A DNA stretch of 64,000 nt from Onchocerca lupi. Its lineage: Eukaryota > Nematoda > Chromadorea > Rhabditida > Onchocercidae. The notes under the pieces are model-generated. The model made no database searches. It was given only the letters and a program-made list of their open reading frames with translations, and was not told the DNA's origin. Positions 27,801-38,917 of the stretch are shown in pieces (positions within the stretch are counted from its first letter, which is position 1; each line of letters opens with the position of its first letter). The position numbers were made by a program, and so were the translations under genes. The DNA is taken from positions 1-64,000 of the forward strand of contig JAOVVO010000248.1 in assembly GCA_028564675.1 (NCBI GenBank), in the 5' to 3' direction.

Positions 27801-30233
27801 GTTTAAGTTATAAAACTGACACTGTACACAATCTTCCAGATCACCAGACGACAAATCTGAATCGTAATTCTGTAAGGGATTCTTGTTTAATGTTCGAGGC
27901 GACGTATGACTCAGATAACACATGCCTGTTCCTCGATGATATGTAAAATAGCGACAGTTACCGTGATCCCATGTGAGACATAATTGCTCGCATTTGGTGG
28001 CGCTACTTATATCCGCAATACGCTCATCAAAAAAATCGGTGAAACCGGATGACTGCATCCGGATGAATTGACACTGCGCATCATTCATGATAATATCTAA
28101 AATGTAAAGTATTGGTTTTGAATTGCTGACAAAGAAACATTTTCTTAGTGTTTACTATGATTTAATAACAAACACAGATAATGAAAAACAGTCAAATCGT
28201 ATCAGTGCAATATGAATGTCATATGCTTATATTAAAATTCAAACTAACTTTCCGGAAAACAATTATTTTCATATAAATCTACGTCCTCACTACGTCCAAA
28301 GAATTTTTTTGCATTATGAACGTTTTGAATTGAAACATTCAAATAACGGCACTGTGCTAGCTTTTCATTGTACAAAACTGCCCTACATTGCTTCCTGAAA
28401 TGTGTCATAAGTTAAAATGATTAAAATAACCCATAGCTTTCTTATTCTTTGCCGATTTTATAAGAAATAATTTTTGATGTCACAAAACTTCGAGATAATT
28501 ACCCTCCCTATTCAAATCTGAATGCATGTTTGGCAGCATAGTGCATGTTGAACAACGTCATGCAACTTCCATCTCGGATGATAGCAGTGATTAGGCTGTT
28601 ATGTTTAATCATCAGCCAATCAGACTGTCATAATATTTTGAGCAGCCTAATTCAAGTTTGTCAACGAAGTAAAATCTTTTTCATTCGTTTGAAGCTTCTG
28701 ATGTATCTGTCCCGTCATGCTTCAACACTTTTATTCCCATATCATGATGAATTGTCCATTTCAAATTTGGTAGTAACACGTAGTTTTGATAGGAGTTGAT
28801 TTTTTATCAGTGAAGGAATTTCCGTTCAAATATTTCACAGAATTTTAATTCTTGAATAATTATAAATAAATTGATATGAATCAGATAGTGAAAATTTAGA
28901 AAGAAAAGAAAAAAGAACCCTTCTAAACAAGAAATCAAGCATTTTTCAAGCGAAATTGTCTTTTCAGCGATGTATGCAAAGCTGTCGTCAATGAGATCCT
29001 TGTTTGGAAATCTTTCAAATGACCATATGGTATTATCAGGACAGTGCGATGATAATCCTTTAAATGAAGATGAGATCAATTTTTTGGATTAAATTTGTCA
29101 CTTTATTTTCTTATCACTACGAATTTTTTTATCAGTTTAAAGTGTAAAATGCAATAATTTACTTTTACTAAGGCAGAAAGATGCTGCGCTATAAATTACA
29201 CTTTCCGGAACGGGCATCTCCGATTCGTTCTCTCCTATCTTTCGATCCATAAGCAAGCATATCGGATCATCTTGGACACCTATCAGGAAATTCACTGCTG
29301 TACATTTCTTCTGCTGAAATTTTCCAATAAATATTAAAGTCATAAAATACAATGCAATAGATGTTAAAAGTCATAATGCAATGCATAATCTTTAAGCACT
29401 GGAAGGAAACTTTTTTTTAAAAATAACTAGAAGGACTCAATTGTTTACAGTGCAAAAAAAAGTAGGTCAAAAAAGCAAACTTTAGAGCATTGTTGAAGAC
29501 AATCCTGAAAAGCGCTCGTTTGCAATTTTCCGATTATTTGACCCTGCATCAAATGACCTCGTTCGATGATGTACGTAATAAACGCACAGTCTAAAATGAG
29601 TCTCCTCAGTATGCATTGTTTTCACTCATTCAATTTGATTGATAATCCGAATCAAAAAAAGAGCTAGAGTCATATATCAAAAGGGCCAGTTTCAGACCAA
29701 CCTAAACTCTACAATTTACTTGGCAGAAACTTTTAAATATTAAGCGTTTTTTTCCTCTCTTTGATCTTCCATGTCCAAAGAATTCATTTTGCTATCCAAT
29801 TTTCAACTTCTTTAAAATTTCGCAACTTTCATCATAGTCCATTTTCCAACAGTACATTTGATTTGTTTTATTTCGAGAAATGCACTTTGTGTGCAATCAT
29901 TAAATTTCTCCTTCTTTATTAATTATGCATCAAATCAAAAAGCGCAAATCTTTTGACCTGTTTTCGTCTATAACATGAAAAATCCCATGCACACTAAAAA
30001 CTGATCAAATAAATTGAAAAGTGCTCTAATTCACACATAATTTCCAATTTTCCCAATTGACATTGTAATTAGGTTCTGATCCTACAATACTTCCATGTAA
30101 TGCTTTAGAAATTTTCTATACATGTCACTTTTGAGGTAAGCCAAAAAAAAAAGTTACCGTCAGTGGAGTCGAATACTGTCATCACTTGTTTGGTGCAAAT
30201 AATGGACGATGCAAGGAATAATAATCGTTCCAT
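24838..30233 (-). CDS. PAN/apple and ZP-domain transmembrane apical matrix protein
   Basis: Seventeen exons join in phase to 706 codons: 30158-30233, 29481-29590, 29163-29313, 28919-29057, 28249-28394, 27821-28096, 27510-27682, 27216-27302, 26871-26968, 26584-26728, 26325-26407, 26132-26225, 25868-25965, 25626-25765, 25408-25478, 25148-25285, 24838-24933. The order is signal peptide (1-20), three PAN modules (about 26-112, 115-207, 210-299; e.g. CLQQCSK, EKCLISCLEGKQC, KCEQLCLTW), a ZP domain (about 300-558; VSCKPNRMHIRG, IDLLARDTKSG, GCAVPNGM), a basic furin-type site RKRR at 565-568, a transmembrane helix at about 648-674 and a 31-residue tail. PAN plus ZP is the layout of nematode NOAH and LET-653 and insect NompA proteins, which build the apical matrix over epidermis, ducts or sensilla. 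Furin cleavage would release the ectodomain for polymerisation. The third exon has two equivalent donors six bases apart. The exact ortholog is not settled. Confidence 0.88.
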
Positions 30234-30247
30234 TGAAGCGGCCCGCT
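30234..30247 (-). promoter_or_regulatory. Putative spliced-leader acceptor of the ZP/PAN gene
   Basis: On the minus strand a TTTTTCAG acceptor is followed by 12 bases of leader and then the start codon, which opens a signal peptide. This fits trans-splicing. Confidence 0.5.
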
Positions 30248-30392
30248 GAAAAATCGTTAGAACGAATTTTTAACTGAGCATTAATTTTTTTTTTTTTTTT
30301 TTCTCAAGAAATCAGAAGAAATTCTCAAAGTGCAATATATTTGTAATAGGATGTTTTTTATCAAACAAATGGATTAATCGATTACTAAAATG

Positions 30393-30419
30393 ATATATAT
30401 ATATATATATATATATATG
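30393..30419. repeat. (AT)n dinucleotide run
   Basis: Uninterrupted alternating A and T upstream of the ZP/PAN gene. Confidence 0.95.
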
Positions 30420-32238
30420 TTGAATGCATGAAGCAAACTAAATATCTAAGTGATATTTTGCTTCTCCATAAATTATTTACATAACAAATGTGAAAACTTT
30501 TACACAAACTTATGGTAATTAGATATGAAATAAGTAAATGAATTAATGGTTCCCAGGTAAATCATGAGCGAACAAACTTTGTTCTACTTTACGATAACTC
30601 TTTGGTTTTAACAAATTGTCAATTAAGTATTTTTAAATTTAGAATGTTTAATTGATTTTCACTAGAAGTGCATGGAGCATTTCATTAGTAAGTGTCATTG
30701 TATCCTATTAACTAAATTTTTTTTGCAAAATCCTGATATTTGATCAAATTTTATGGAACTATGCATCTAACCAATAACATCACTAACAATCTTCTGCAGC
30801 ATTTACAAAATTCTGCATGACTTCAATAGTTGAAATATGATGGCATAATTTGACGTTGGTGTAAAACTTTTGAACATCACACATTGTATTTATGAACAAT
30901 TGGTGGAGAATGAACAGTTATGTATTTTCAATATGTTTACATATTTATCATCAAGTTTGAGCTTACTAAGTCTTCTCAGTTCCAAGTTCATCATTTTTAC
31001 AGTTCAACTATTTATTTCAATCCATTTTTTGTCAAGTTTCGATATAAAATTGATAGATAAAGGTAGTAATGAAAGGTTGAATAGATTTATTGATTCGTAA
31101 GGTGAAAAATAAGAAAAATTGGTAGATGCTGAGAATGAATCAAAGGCAGAGTTGAAAATGGTAGAAGTGTCGCTTCTTCATAGTTCAATTTTTTCATTAT
31201 CTATAAAAGTATGGAAAAGAGATTTGACACAAATAACAAGAAAGCCTGACAGACGTCTTCGCAAGTTGAAAATACAGACAGAATGGGAGATTTTGAATGA
31301 AATAACTAAAAAGGTACGATAGTAGGGCATTATTGTAAGCAGCAGCGATGCAACATGTTTCTAATGATCATCGATGAGCAATCGGAAAATCGAGGAATGA
31401 GCAGTGAAGAGGCGATTTAATTCATCCGTCATATATTTCAATCCCTCAGCTCAGCCAGTCAATTCCGCGATGCAAATTGGGTCATGGCCCGTATTAGTTT
31501 CCCTTTTTCCTATCCCTCCGGATTTCCACTATTCGGATGTGTCACTGTCGTGTTCACTAACCGTGATCACCTATTACTCTCATATATTTAGGACAATTAT
31601 TCGATAAAAAATAAAATCAAAACAAACCAAATTGAAATGTAAACGCAAATAGGTTTTTATATACGCATTGATCATTCTTGGTCCGCTAAACACATAAATT
31701 TCTTTCTTTTTTTTGAATTTTTAAAAACTATTATAGCTCCCAATTTTTTTTAAGAGATTTGAACCAAATATCTTTGCGAGATTTATTTGACTTATTCAGA
31801 AAGGGGATAAAGAAATAAAGTTTGGAAATAGCAATGATTTAAGCGCTGTTCAATTCTTCTTTCTTTCTCTTAATTAAAGCAATGAATAACATTCTATACT
31901 TTTTATTTCTATTGGTAACAAATCACTGATAATAAAACAATATCACTGGTATCGCTATTTCCGAATAGATAACAGCATATGTTTAAAGTCAAATCTTTAG
32001 CATGGCATAGATTTATAATAGTAAGTACCAATTTCCAAGTTAAAGTTATCAGTGTTACTGTTACCATCAGCATGAGAAGGATAAAAGTAATGAGAATTTA
32101 TGATCGAAAAATTATATTGGAAAACTTATGCAAATAACTTTAGCGAATTTATTCAAAAAATAAATCTGCAGGTAATCAAGTAAATTAAATCAAATAAAGT
32201 GGATCAAAAAACTCTCATTTGTATTTAAATTTGCTTGA

Positions 32239-32300
32239 GTTAGTTGTTTGACTTGATTTACTTCGTATTTAATTGAAGTAAATCATGTCAAACAATTAAT
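32239..32300. repeat. Hairpin of about 24 bp with 10-nt loop
   Basis: Positions 32241-32264 pair with 32275-32298. There is one T.T mismatch and one G.U pair on the plus strand, and two more pairs just outside. Size and shape resemble a small-RNA precursor, but no expression or conservation evidence is available here. Confidence 0.75.
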
Positions 32301-32934
32301 CAAGTAAACTTCAAGGAACAAAAATCCTTCCATTGCGTGAATTTTATAAGGAATTGAATTCATTAAAAAACTCATATCAAACACAACCCATTGACAAAAT
32401 TGTAAACTGAAGTTTGTCTTTTATGTCATTGTGCCATGCACTATCTCTTTTTTTCTGGCTGTTGAAAGAAATCAGTAGGTGCCGAAGCAAGTTACTTTTA
32501 AGATGCAAGGAGATGCAACCCAAAAATAACTCCAAAAATGAGGACCCATTTCGGATATGGTCATATCGAACCCCTCTTTTAAAGGAAGACATAAATCGGT
32601 CAAGGACATGTCCGGAGCAATTTCATGACTGATTGCTTTGTGAATTCTTTTTTTCTTATTTGCGGATAGATAGTTCGAGTTGTACCAATTGCGTCAATTG
32701 CATAACATTTTTCCCGACACATTATCAAATCCGGTGCTCTATTCTTTGAAGAGCTTAATCCAAATCTTCGCATTTCACGGACAACTTGCTGTCAAGAAAT
32801 ACATAAACAATTCAAAAAAACATATCACCGAAAAAAATTGTGTAACTTTTAGCTTCATCACTCAATTTATCACTTCCCCACTGATTTTTGACAATATTGT
32901 CTGTTGTTTACTGTATGGTTGATATCTGCAAACA

Positions 32935-32958
32935 AATATATATATATATATATATATA
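32935..32958. repeat. (AT)n dinucleotide run
   Basis: Alternating A and T directly adjoining the GC-rich patch at 32959-33125. Confidence 0.95.
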
Positions 32959-33125
32959 CTCTGGATTTCGAAAACCAAATCCACGTAAATGCGAGACCTC
33001 CTAAGGAAGGCTACCGCTTGCCTTGATCTCATCCGACAACAGGGAATAAACTAATCAACCTGAGCCATAAGTTTATGGAACGGTTAAAACGGATTCCTGG
33101 TATCTCTCCCAATATCAGCTGCAGA
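32959..33125. other. GC-rich unexplained patch, possible structured RNA or element relic
   Basis: This block of about 165 bases is clearly richer in G and C than the DNA on both sides. It carries several short self-complementary stems (TGGATTT with AAATCCA; AAGGC with GCCTT). No open frame of length, no tRNA box pair and no family that I recognise. A structured non-coding RNA or a transposon fragment are the main options. Confidence 0.4.
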
Positions 33126-33466
33126 ATGAGAAAAAAAAAAATTTCGGAATTATGTTGCCATGTTATTATGCATACTTCATAGTATAACTTAATAATACTG
33201 GTAAAACATTAAAAGTGAAGATAAAACAGAAAAGAAAAGCTATCACATTCGTAAGAGTGGAGAAAAATGTGCAAATCTCAGTAGAAAGAAAGATATTCAG
33301 AAAGGTAAATGTTATGTTCAAGACAGAAAACAAATAATAGAATAGATATCTTAAATAATGGAAATTATTCATTTCCTTCATTATTTTCCTAAAACAAACC
33401 CTAAAATGAAATGTGAAATTGAAAAAAACTTTGCAGGAACAAATACAAGAGGTGAAATATTTGTTC

Positions 33467-33521
33467 ACAGAAAGACTCGATTTTTAAGAAAAAAACAACA
33501 GAAAGACTCAATTTTTAAGAA
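33467..33521. repeat. Tandem pair of a 24-mer (31-base period)
   Basis: Copies at 33467-33490 and 33498-33521 (ACAGAAAGACTC followed by ATTTTTAAGAA) differ at one base and are separated by seven bases. Confidence 0.85.
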
Positions 33522-33879
33522 CATAAAATCAATTTTTGCATTGGCACAATTCCATTATACATTCGCTATGGAAATGAGGATTCATACTCGAACTTTCACA
33601 ACTAGATTCTTGACGAATAATTCTACATATTTGTCCAAAATGTGATCAAGAAAAAGAAAAAGGTCATTTACCTTACTATACCTCGTACTACAGTAGTAGA
33701 AAACTCGATAGGAAATAAAAGGAAGAATAAGAAGTATTTTCTAATATAATAAAGCAGAATATATATCTGAATAAGCAAAACAACGTATGATTTACTCGAA
33801 TTATATAATACCGAAGACTATCTAAATAACCGTAAAAGAGTAATTTGTGCAAAGTAACATTTCGTTTCATTAATTAAAA

Positions 33880-36800
33880 TCATAATGCAACGCTTTTGCC
33901 ACACCGAGCTTCTCGAATATCTTCAATAAGACCTATTCTTGAGCTTCGTTTTTCTTCACGAGCAATATCACGATAACTTGCTTCCATGTGACGATCATCA
34001 ATCATCCGTTCTCTTAATTTCCAACGATTTTTGTCATAGCGTGGATTTATTAACCTTAAAAAAAAAGAAAACTGAGAAAAAACACTTTAAAGACAAGTAA
34101 AATTAAAAGCTTTAAAATATAATCGAAAATACAATGCTAGCATTAAAAAATTACCGCAATGTTTCCTCCAAGTCGCCGCGTTTCAGATGTTCATCAAATT
34201 CGCTGTCATCAATGAAATCATCCATTTCACTGTCATACTCTTCATCATCTACATCCTCATCCAAATCATCATCTCTTAGTTGACGCAGCCTGAATATAGT
34301 TAATATTTGCTCGCAGAGTAAGTTGTCCCTAATGCATCAAGTCGTAATGAAAAGAAAGATACTTTTCCAAACGACGTCGCTCTTCCAGACGCATACGTTC
34401 ATGGGCTTTGAAACGAGTAACTGCTTCTTCTCGTGACATCATCCGTCTCGATGGATCCTGTCGCCGATTGTGAGCTCTTACAAGATTTTCTTCATTAATT
34501 CTTCTGGGTCCTCTGGAAGATAAACATTATAAAGTATAAATTAATCTCTACACATTCTTTTTTTTTTTTTTAAAAATATGCCATTTATAATCTCAAAAAT
34601 TCCAAGCAAAGAAAAAGACAATAATTCCGGAATACTGGATTCAATTTGTTCATTAATATATATATATTTTTTTTTCCTTTACTTCAAATTACGCATAATA
34701 TCCAGTCAGAGTAAAAATCGTTTCAAATGAAATTTAAACAGTTATTCCATATTTTTCACCTTGCTTGTAAATCTTTATTATTGGATCCCTTCATATTACT
34801 GTTAGCTGTAGACGATAAATTGCTATCTGTTCTAATACTTTTCTGAGATCGTTCTGGAGGAAGCCCTTGATATCTGAAACAATTAACTTGAATTGACTCG
34901 TATCATAATAACGTCAGAACATATCCAACATTCTCAAGATCAGTATTGATCGAAAATACTTCAACAATTAGTTGAAATGAATACAATACATAAAAACTTA
35001 AGAGTTCAAGATATCGAATATGACGTAGAAATTATTAAAACAGACCTGATATCACCTGGAAGATATCGCCGCGATGGAAGTGCCACGGAAGATCCAGACG
35101 ATACAGGTGGTGGAACTTTTTCTTCTTTGGCATGATCAGTTTGAATATTATTCATCTTCTTTATAGCATTAAAACTAAAAATTAATTCTTCATTATTTCA
35201 TATATTTTGGGCATTTTTCTTTTCAGTTTTATTTACAAATTTATTTACAATTCAATAGTAAAACAAAACCTTCGTTGCGCAATAACTGCCTTTTTATTGC
35301 TCTCACTTGCTGACTTTGATTTGCTTTCGCGATCAGATTTATTTTCCCTAATGTCTCGCCGAACTAATCCATTTTGTGGAGTTTTCTTCTTTGCAGGAGG
35401 TGGAACAAGAAGTGGTGGTGGGCTAGGAGATGCTTTACCATTTTGAATTGCTTCTGCCTGAAATAAAACTCTCCATTTCTGAACAGATCTGCGTTAACCT
35501 ATAAACGATAGCATTTTGAACTTGTCAATATTAGAGTCCGTATTTTTCATCACTGTATGCTCATATAATTCGGAAAAATAATCACTCTCAAGAAATAAAT
35601 GGAATTTGAGGATTTGATCTAAAAAAATTCATGGAATACAAAACATTTTATTGAATATTGAAGTATGAAGTTAGCTGTACTGCATGAATAATAAATGCCA
35701 CGCACTTTTTTCATTAAAGAGGAGAAATTAGATTCCGCTGGAGGTAAACGACGCTTAATTACAACCTTTGTATCAACTTTTCTCGATTTACTCTCGGAGA
35801 TACATGATGTGGAAGGCCCTGGAGAATCTTCTTTTCTGAAACACGAAATCATTTGAGATTTCCTAATAGATTTTGGAATTAATATTGAAGAAGTTCATTA
35901 AAATAAGCAAATTTTTTCTAAATGACTGCCATTTGTTTTGGTATTTAATATATATGCAGGTAGAATGAACTTACATCAAATGTCTCAAACTATTCTTTTT
36001 ATTAATGGCGACTCTATAAGGACCATTTCTGAGAGATTCTGCACCTGCTATTTTTTCAACCACCTTCTTCCGCTCCAGAGCCTTCACGACACTTCCACGT
36101 AACTCACTGTTAAGAAGATCAGCTTCTTCCTACAGAACAAAGAGCAGTATGCATAAAAAGAATATATTATAATGAGAGGGATTGATTTCATCAATCATAT
36201 AAATCAATAAATTAATAATGTAATGCTTAATTATATACAGAGAAAAGTTTTGAATCCTTAAAGCATTATTTTTCAATTTCAAAGGCGTTCATGTCTAAAT
36301 CATATCACAACATTAATTCTTCACTTTTTTGATTCGTTATTTGAAAAAATGATGAACATGTACTGTACAATTAACAAATACTGCATTTACCAATAACTTA
36401 CAAAAAAAACCACAAAAAACTTAGCAAACGAATTAAATGTTTTGATGACAAGTATGACAGATGTGACCCGGAGACCGACGCATAAGTTGTGTATGATATT
36501 GATAGTACCATCATTAAATGATATTTTGGAGTGAATATCCCGATAGCTCTCTTACGTGTAACATACGTTTTTATCTACCATACAATAATGCATGAAACTG
36601 ACCTCCTCTCTAACTTGTTGTTTTTTTAGGTGTTCTTCATGTTCGCGATTATTACCATACTTTTGTTGTAGCTCAATTGGCGTGCTACCGAACTGTTTAG
36701 CAAGCTTTTTATTTGCCTAGAAAAACAAGACAGGAAAAAAATCAATTTGACTTCAAAAGAAAAGAATAAGAATCCCTTCCATCAAGATGTGGCAGTTAAT

Positions 36801-38098
36801 TACCAAAATTTAAACCGTTAGACTGAAGGAATTCCCGGGAAGGTTTTCAAGACTGAAGAAAATTCTTACCTTTCCACCATAACTTTGCAATCTTAATTTT
36901 ATAAGCTCTTCCTTTTGTTTCTTTTTCTCAGTTAACGCTTTCCGTTTTTCCTCCTCTTTTTTCTTGAGAAATAATGCTATTCTGCTTTTATCTACGGCCG
37001 ATTGTTCCTTAGTTTTTTTCTTTGGAATGACAAACTGAAAATTTCATTTGTGTAGTATAAACTCACTTACTTTTACATAATTATATTGAATACCTACTTA
37101 TTCGAACAAAGTAACCCAGGAGTACAACTTTGAAATTAACGTTTATATGTTGGCAATAACATTAATTGATCAAATTTTAAAAAAAGAAAAAAAAAGAAGG
37201 AAAGTAATAATTAGGAAATCTGATCAGACAGACAAACTAATAAATCTCTGAAACGAAAGAAAACTACCACGATAATGAAATTCTTTGAACGTATTATTTG
37301 TTAAAGATTGTTAAGATCAACCACATAACCTATTCTAACCACTTTAAAAAGCTGTGTGAATAGGTTTCAGCAGTGACAGATCATTTCTAAACATTAACCT
37401 CGAAGCTTTGATCAGCAGAAAAGAACTATTAGCTGCTGGCTAGGCTTAAAACACAGAAAAAAAAATCTAACTAAAGGATGAATTAGGATGTCCCACATCG
37501 TGCAGATAGAAGTGAAATGAGGCTATTTGGGGTGTATTTGTGATACCATATAGGAATACATTGAATGGAATCAATGAAGACTTCTAGAAAAGAAGATTCG
37601 AGTGAATGCAGATTCATTCAATTTGCTAATTCATTCTATTTGTATGGCCTTCCACTCCCATCAATATGTCATTTCTTCAATGTAAAAATCTTAAAAAACA
37701 TGAAAATAAAAAGTGAAAAAGACCTGGTAAAGCACAATGACACTATTACTTCCTCTATCAAGACTATTTGATCCACAGAAAAGTTATGAAATTAAACTAA
37801 AAAAAAAAAAAACCTCGTAAGTACTATTCCACTCTATTTCCAAACATCATTTTGTCCGGAAGGAAATGTAAGAAAAATTAAAAACTGGAAAACAAGTGAA
37901 TAAATGAAGAATAAATTTGAGTACTTTCGGCTTATCGGGAGGAGGCTTCACAATTTTCGACTGTTTCCGTTCCATAGCTAATCGTACATTCGTCGATTTT
38001 TCAATCTTTTGACGGGCTTCATCGATCTTCTTGATTTCTTTACTTGCATTTTTAGTATTACTACTTGCTTGTTTTAATATGTCGTTGAACAAATCCAT
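33880..38098 (-). CDS. SPTY2D1: SPT2-family histone chaperone
   Basis: Eleven exons join in phase to 542 codons: 37925-38098, 36870-37034, 36603-36716, 35975-36129, 35706-35835, 35270-35457, 35046-35174, 34760-34873, 34363-34512, 34155-34289, 33880-34054. The N-terminus (MDLFNDILKQAS) aligns with the MDFREIL start of animal SPT2. It is followed by a very basic, coiled-coil-like KKKEEEKRKALTEKKK stretch and a low-complexity middle rich in Ser, Pro and Lys. At the C-terminus an acidic block (EEYDSEMDDFIDD) precedes the SPT2 domain (INPRYDKNRWKLRERM, then IGLIEDIREARC). That domain binds histones H3-H4, and SPT2 keeps nucleosomes in place during transcription in the nucleus. The ATG at 38098 is 7 nt after a GTAATTAG acceptor. 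The frame stays open upstream, so a longer N-terminus cannot be excluded but is unlikely. Confidence 0.9.
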
Positions 38099-38917
38099 AA
38101 AACTCCTAATTACAGCACCATTACCGACTAATCTGAAATTATACGTCAGTTTAACGTCTCTCACTCTTTTTTCCCAGCCCATCTTGTCATAGAAACATAG
38201 CCATACTTTCTTACGAGAAGAGCTCGATAAACGAAGCCAAAACTTTAGAAGCTGACAAAGAAAAACCCACCCAGTACATCCAAAGTCCGCCAAACCGCAG
38301 CTGGTGAGCCCTCACTGAACACGAAACCACAAAAAACAGTACCAACCAAGCCAAACTGCCACAATAATAACATTATCATCACATTTTACAACTTACTAGT
38401 TCTTTGCTGTGTCTTGTTTGATGAAGCGCAATGCAACAACTCTCTTCTCAACAGTTACATGTTTGAAACTAAAATTTAAAAAGAAGAAAGGAGATTTCTT
38501 TGTGAACTCATTTTAGCTGTTAAATGGAAATTAAGTTGAAAGAGGAACAAGACTGAACCAGAAGAAGTTGAACCAAGAAGAATTCTGGTAAATGGAAGGA
38601 GATAAACTAAGAGGAGTTCTGGAAAACCACACATCCCAACATTTTTTCTGTCATCTTTTCTTCCATTAATATCCATGCAATATCTCAGATTATATCCAGA
38701 ACAAATTGAAGGTACGCATTGAATATCCATATTCAATGCACTTTGCTTGTCTCAATGATGAATATTATAATTGAGAGAATTCTTATCATTCTCTTAATGT
38801 AAGAAAATGCTTGCTTACGAAAAGTGCAAATGACATATTGTAGTCCGGGATTTATCGATCGGGAGTAGTTCTGCTTAGATTACGTTACTGTCACTATGAC
38901 GTAGCGTATGATGGTTT
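38099..38917. other. Divergent promoter region between SPT2 and the kinase-like gene
   Basis: SPT2 (-) and the kinase-like gene (+) start about 820 bp apart, so this region must drive both. A splice acceptor for SPT2 lies at 38106. The minus-strand frame at 38476-38736 has no family motif. No clear core promoter box stands out. Confidence 0.45.

Larger units (their letters stand above)
30248..33879. other. Spacer between ZP/PAN and SPT2 genes
   Basis: No gene is recognised. The stretch holds an (AT)n run (30393-30419), a GC-richer patch near 31430-31570 that may belong to the ZP/PAN promoter, a miRNA-sized hairpin (32239-32300), a second (AT)n run (32935-32958) followed by an odd GC-rich patch (32959-33125), and a duplicated 24-mer (33467-33521). 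Short frames at 30870-31100, 31119-31322, 32680-32922 and 33358-33645 (+) lack family motifs. Confidence 0.5.

Noticed and set aside
27516..27806. 96-codon plus-strand frame
   Set aside because: Antisense shadow of the first ZP-domain exon (27510-27682, -).
37847..38293. Longer 148-codon frame including SPT2 exon 1
   Set aside because: The upstream part lies before a GTAATTAG acceptor 7 nt from the MDLFNDIL start, which matches the family N-terminus.
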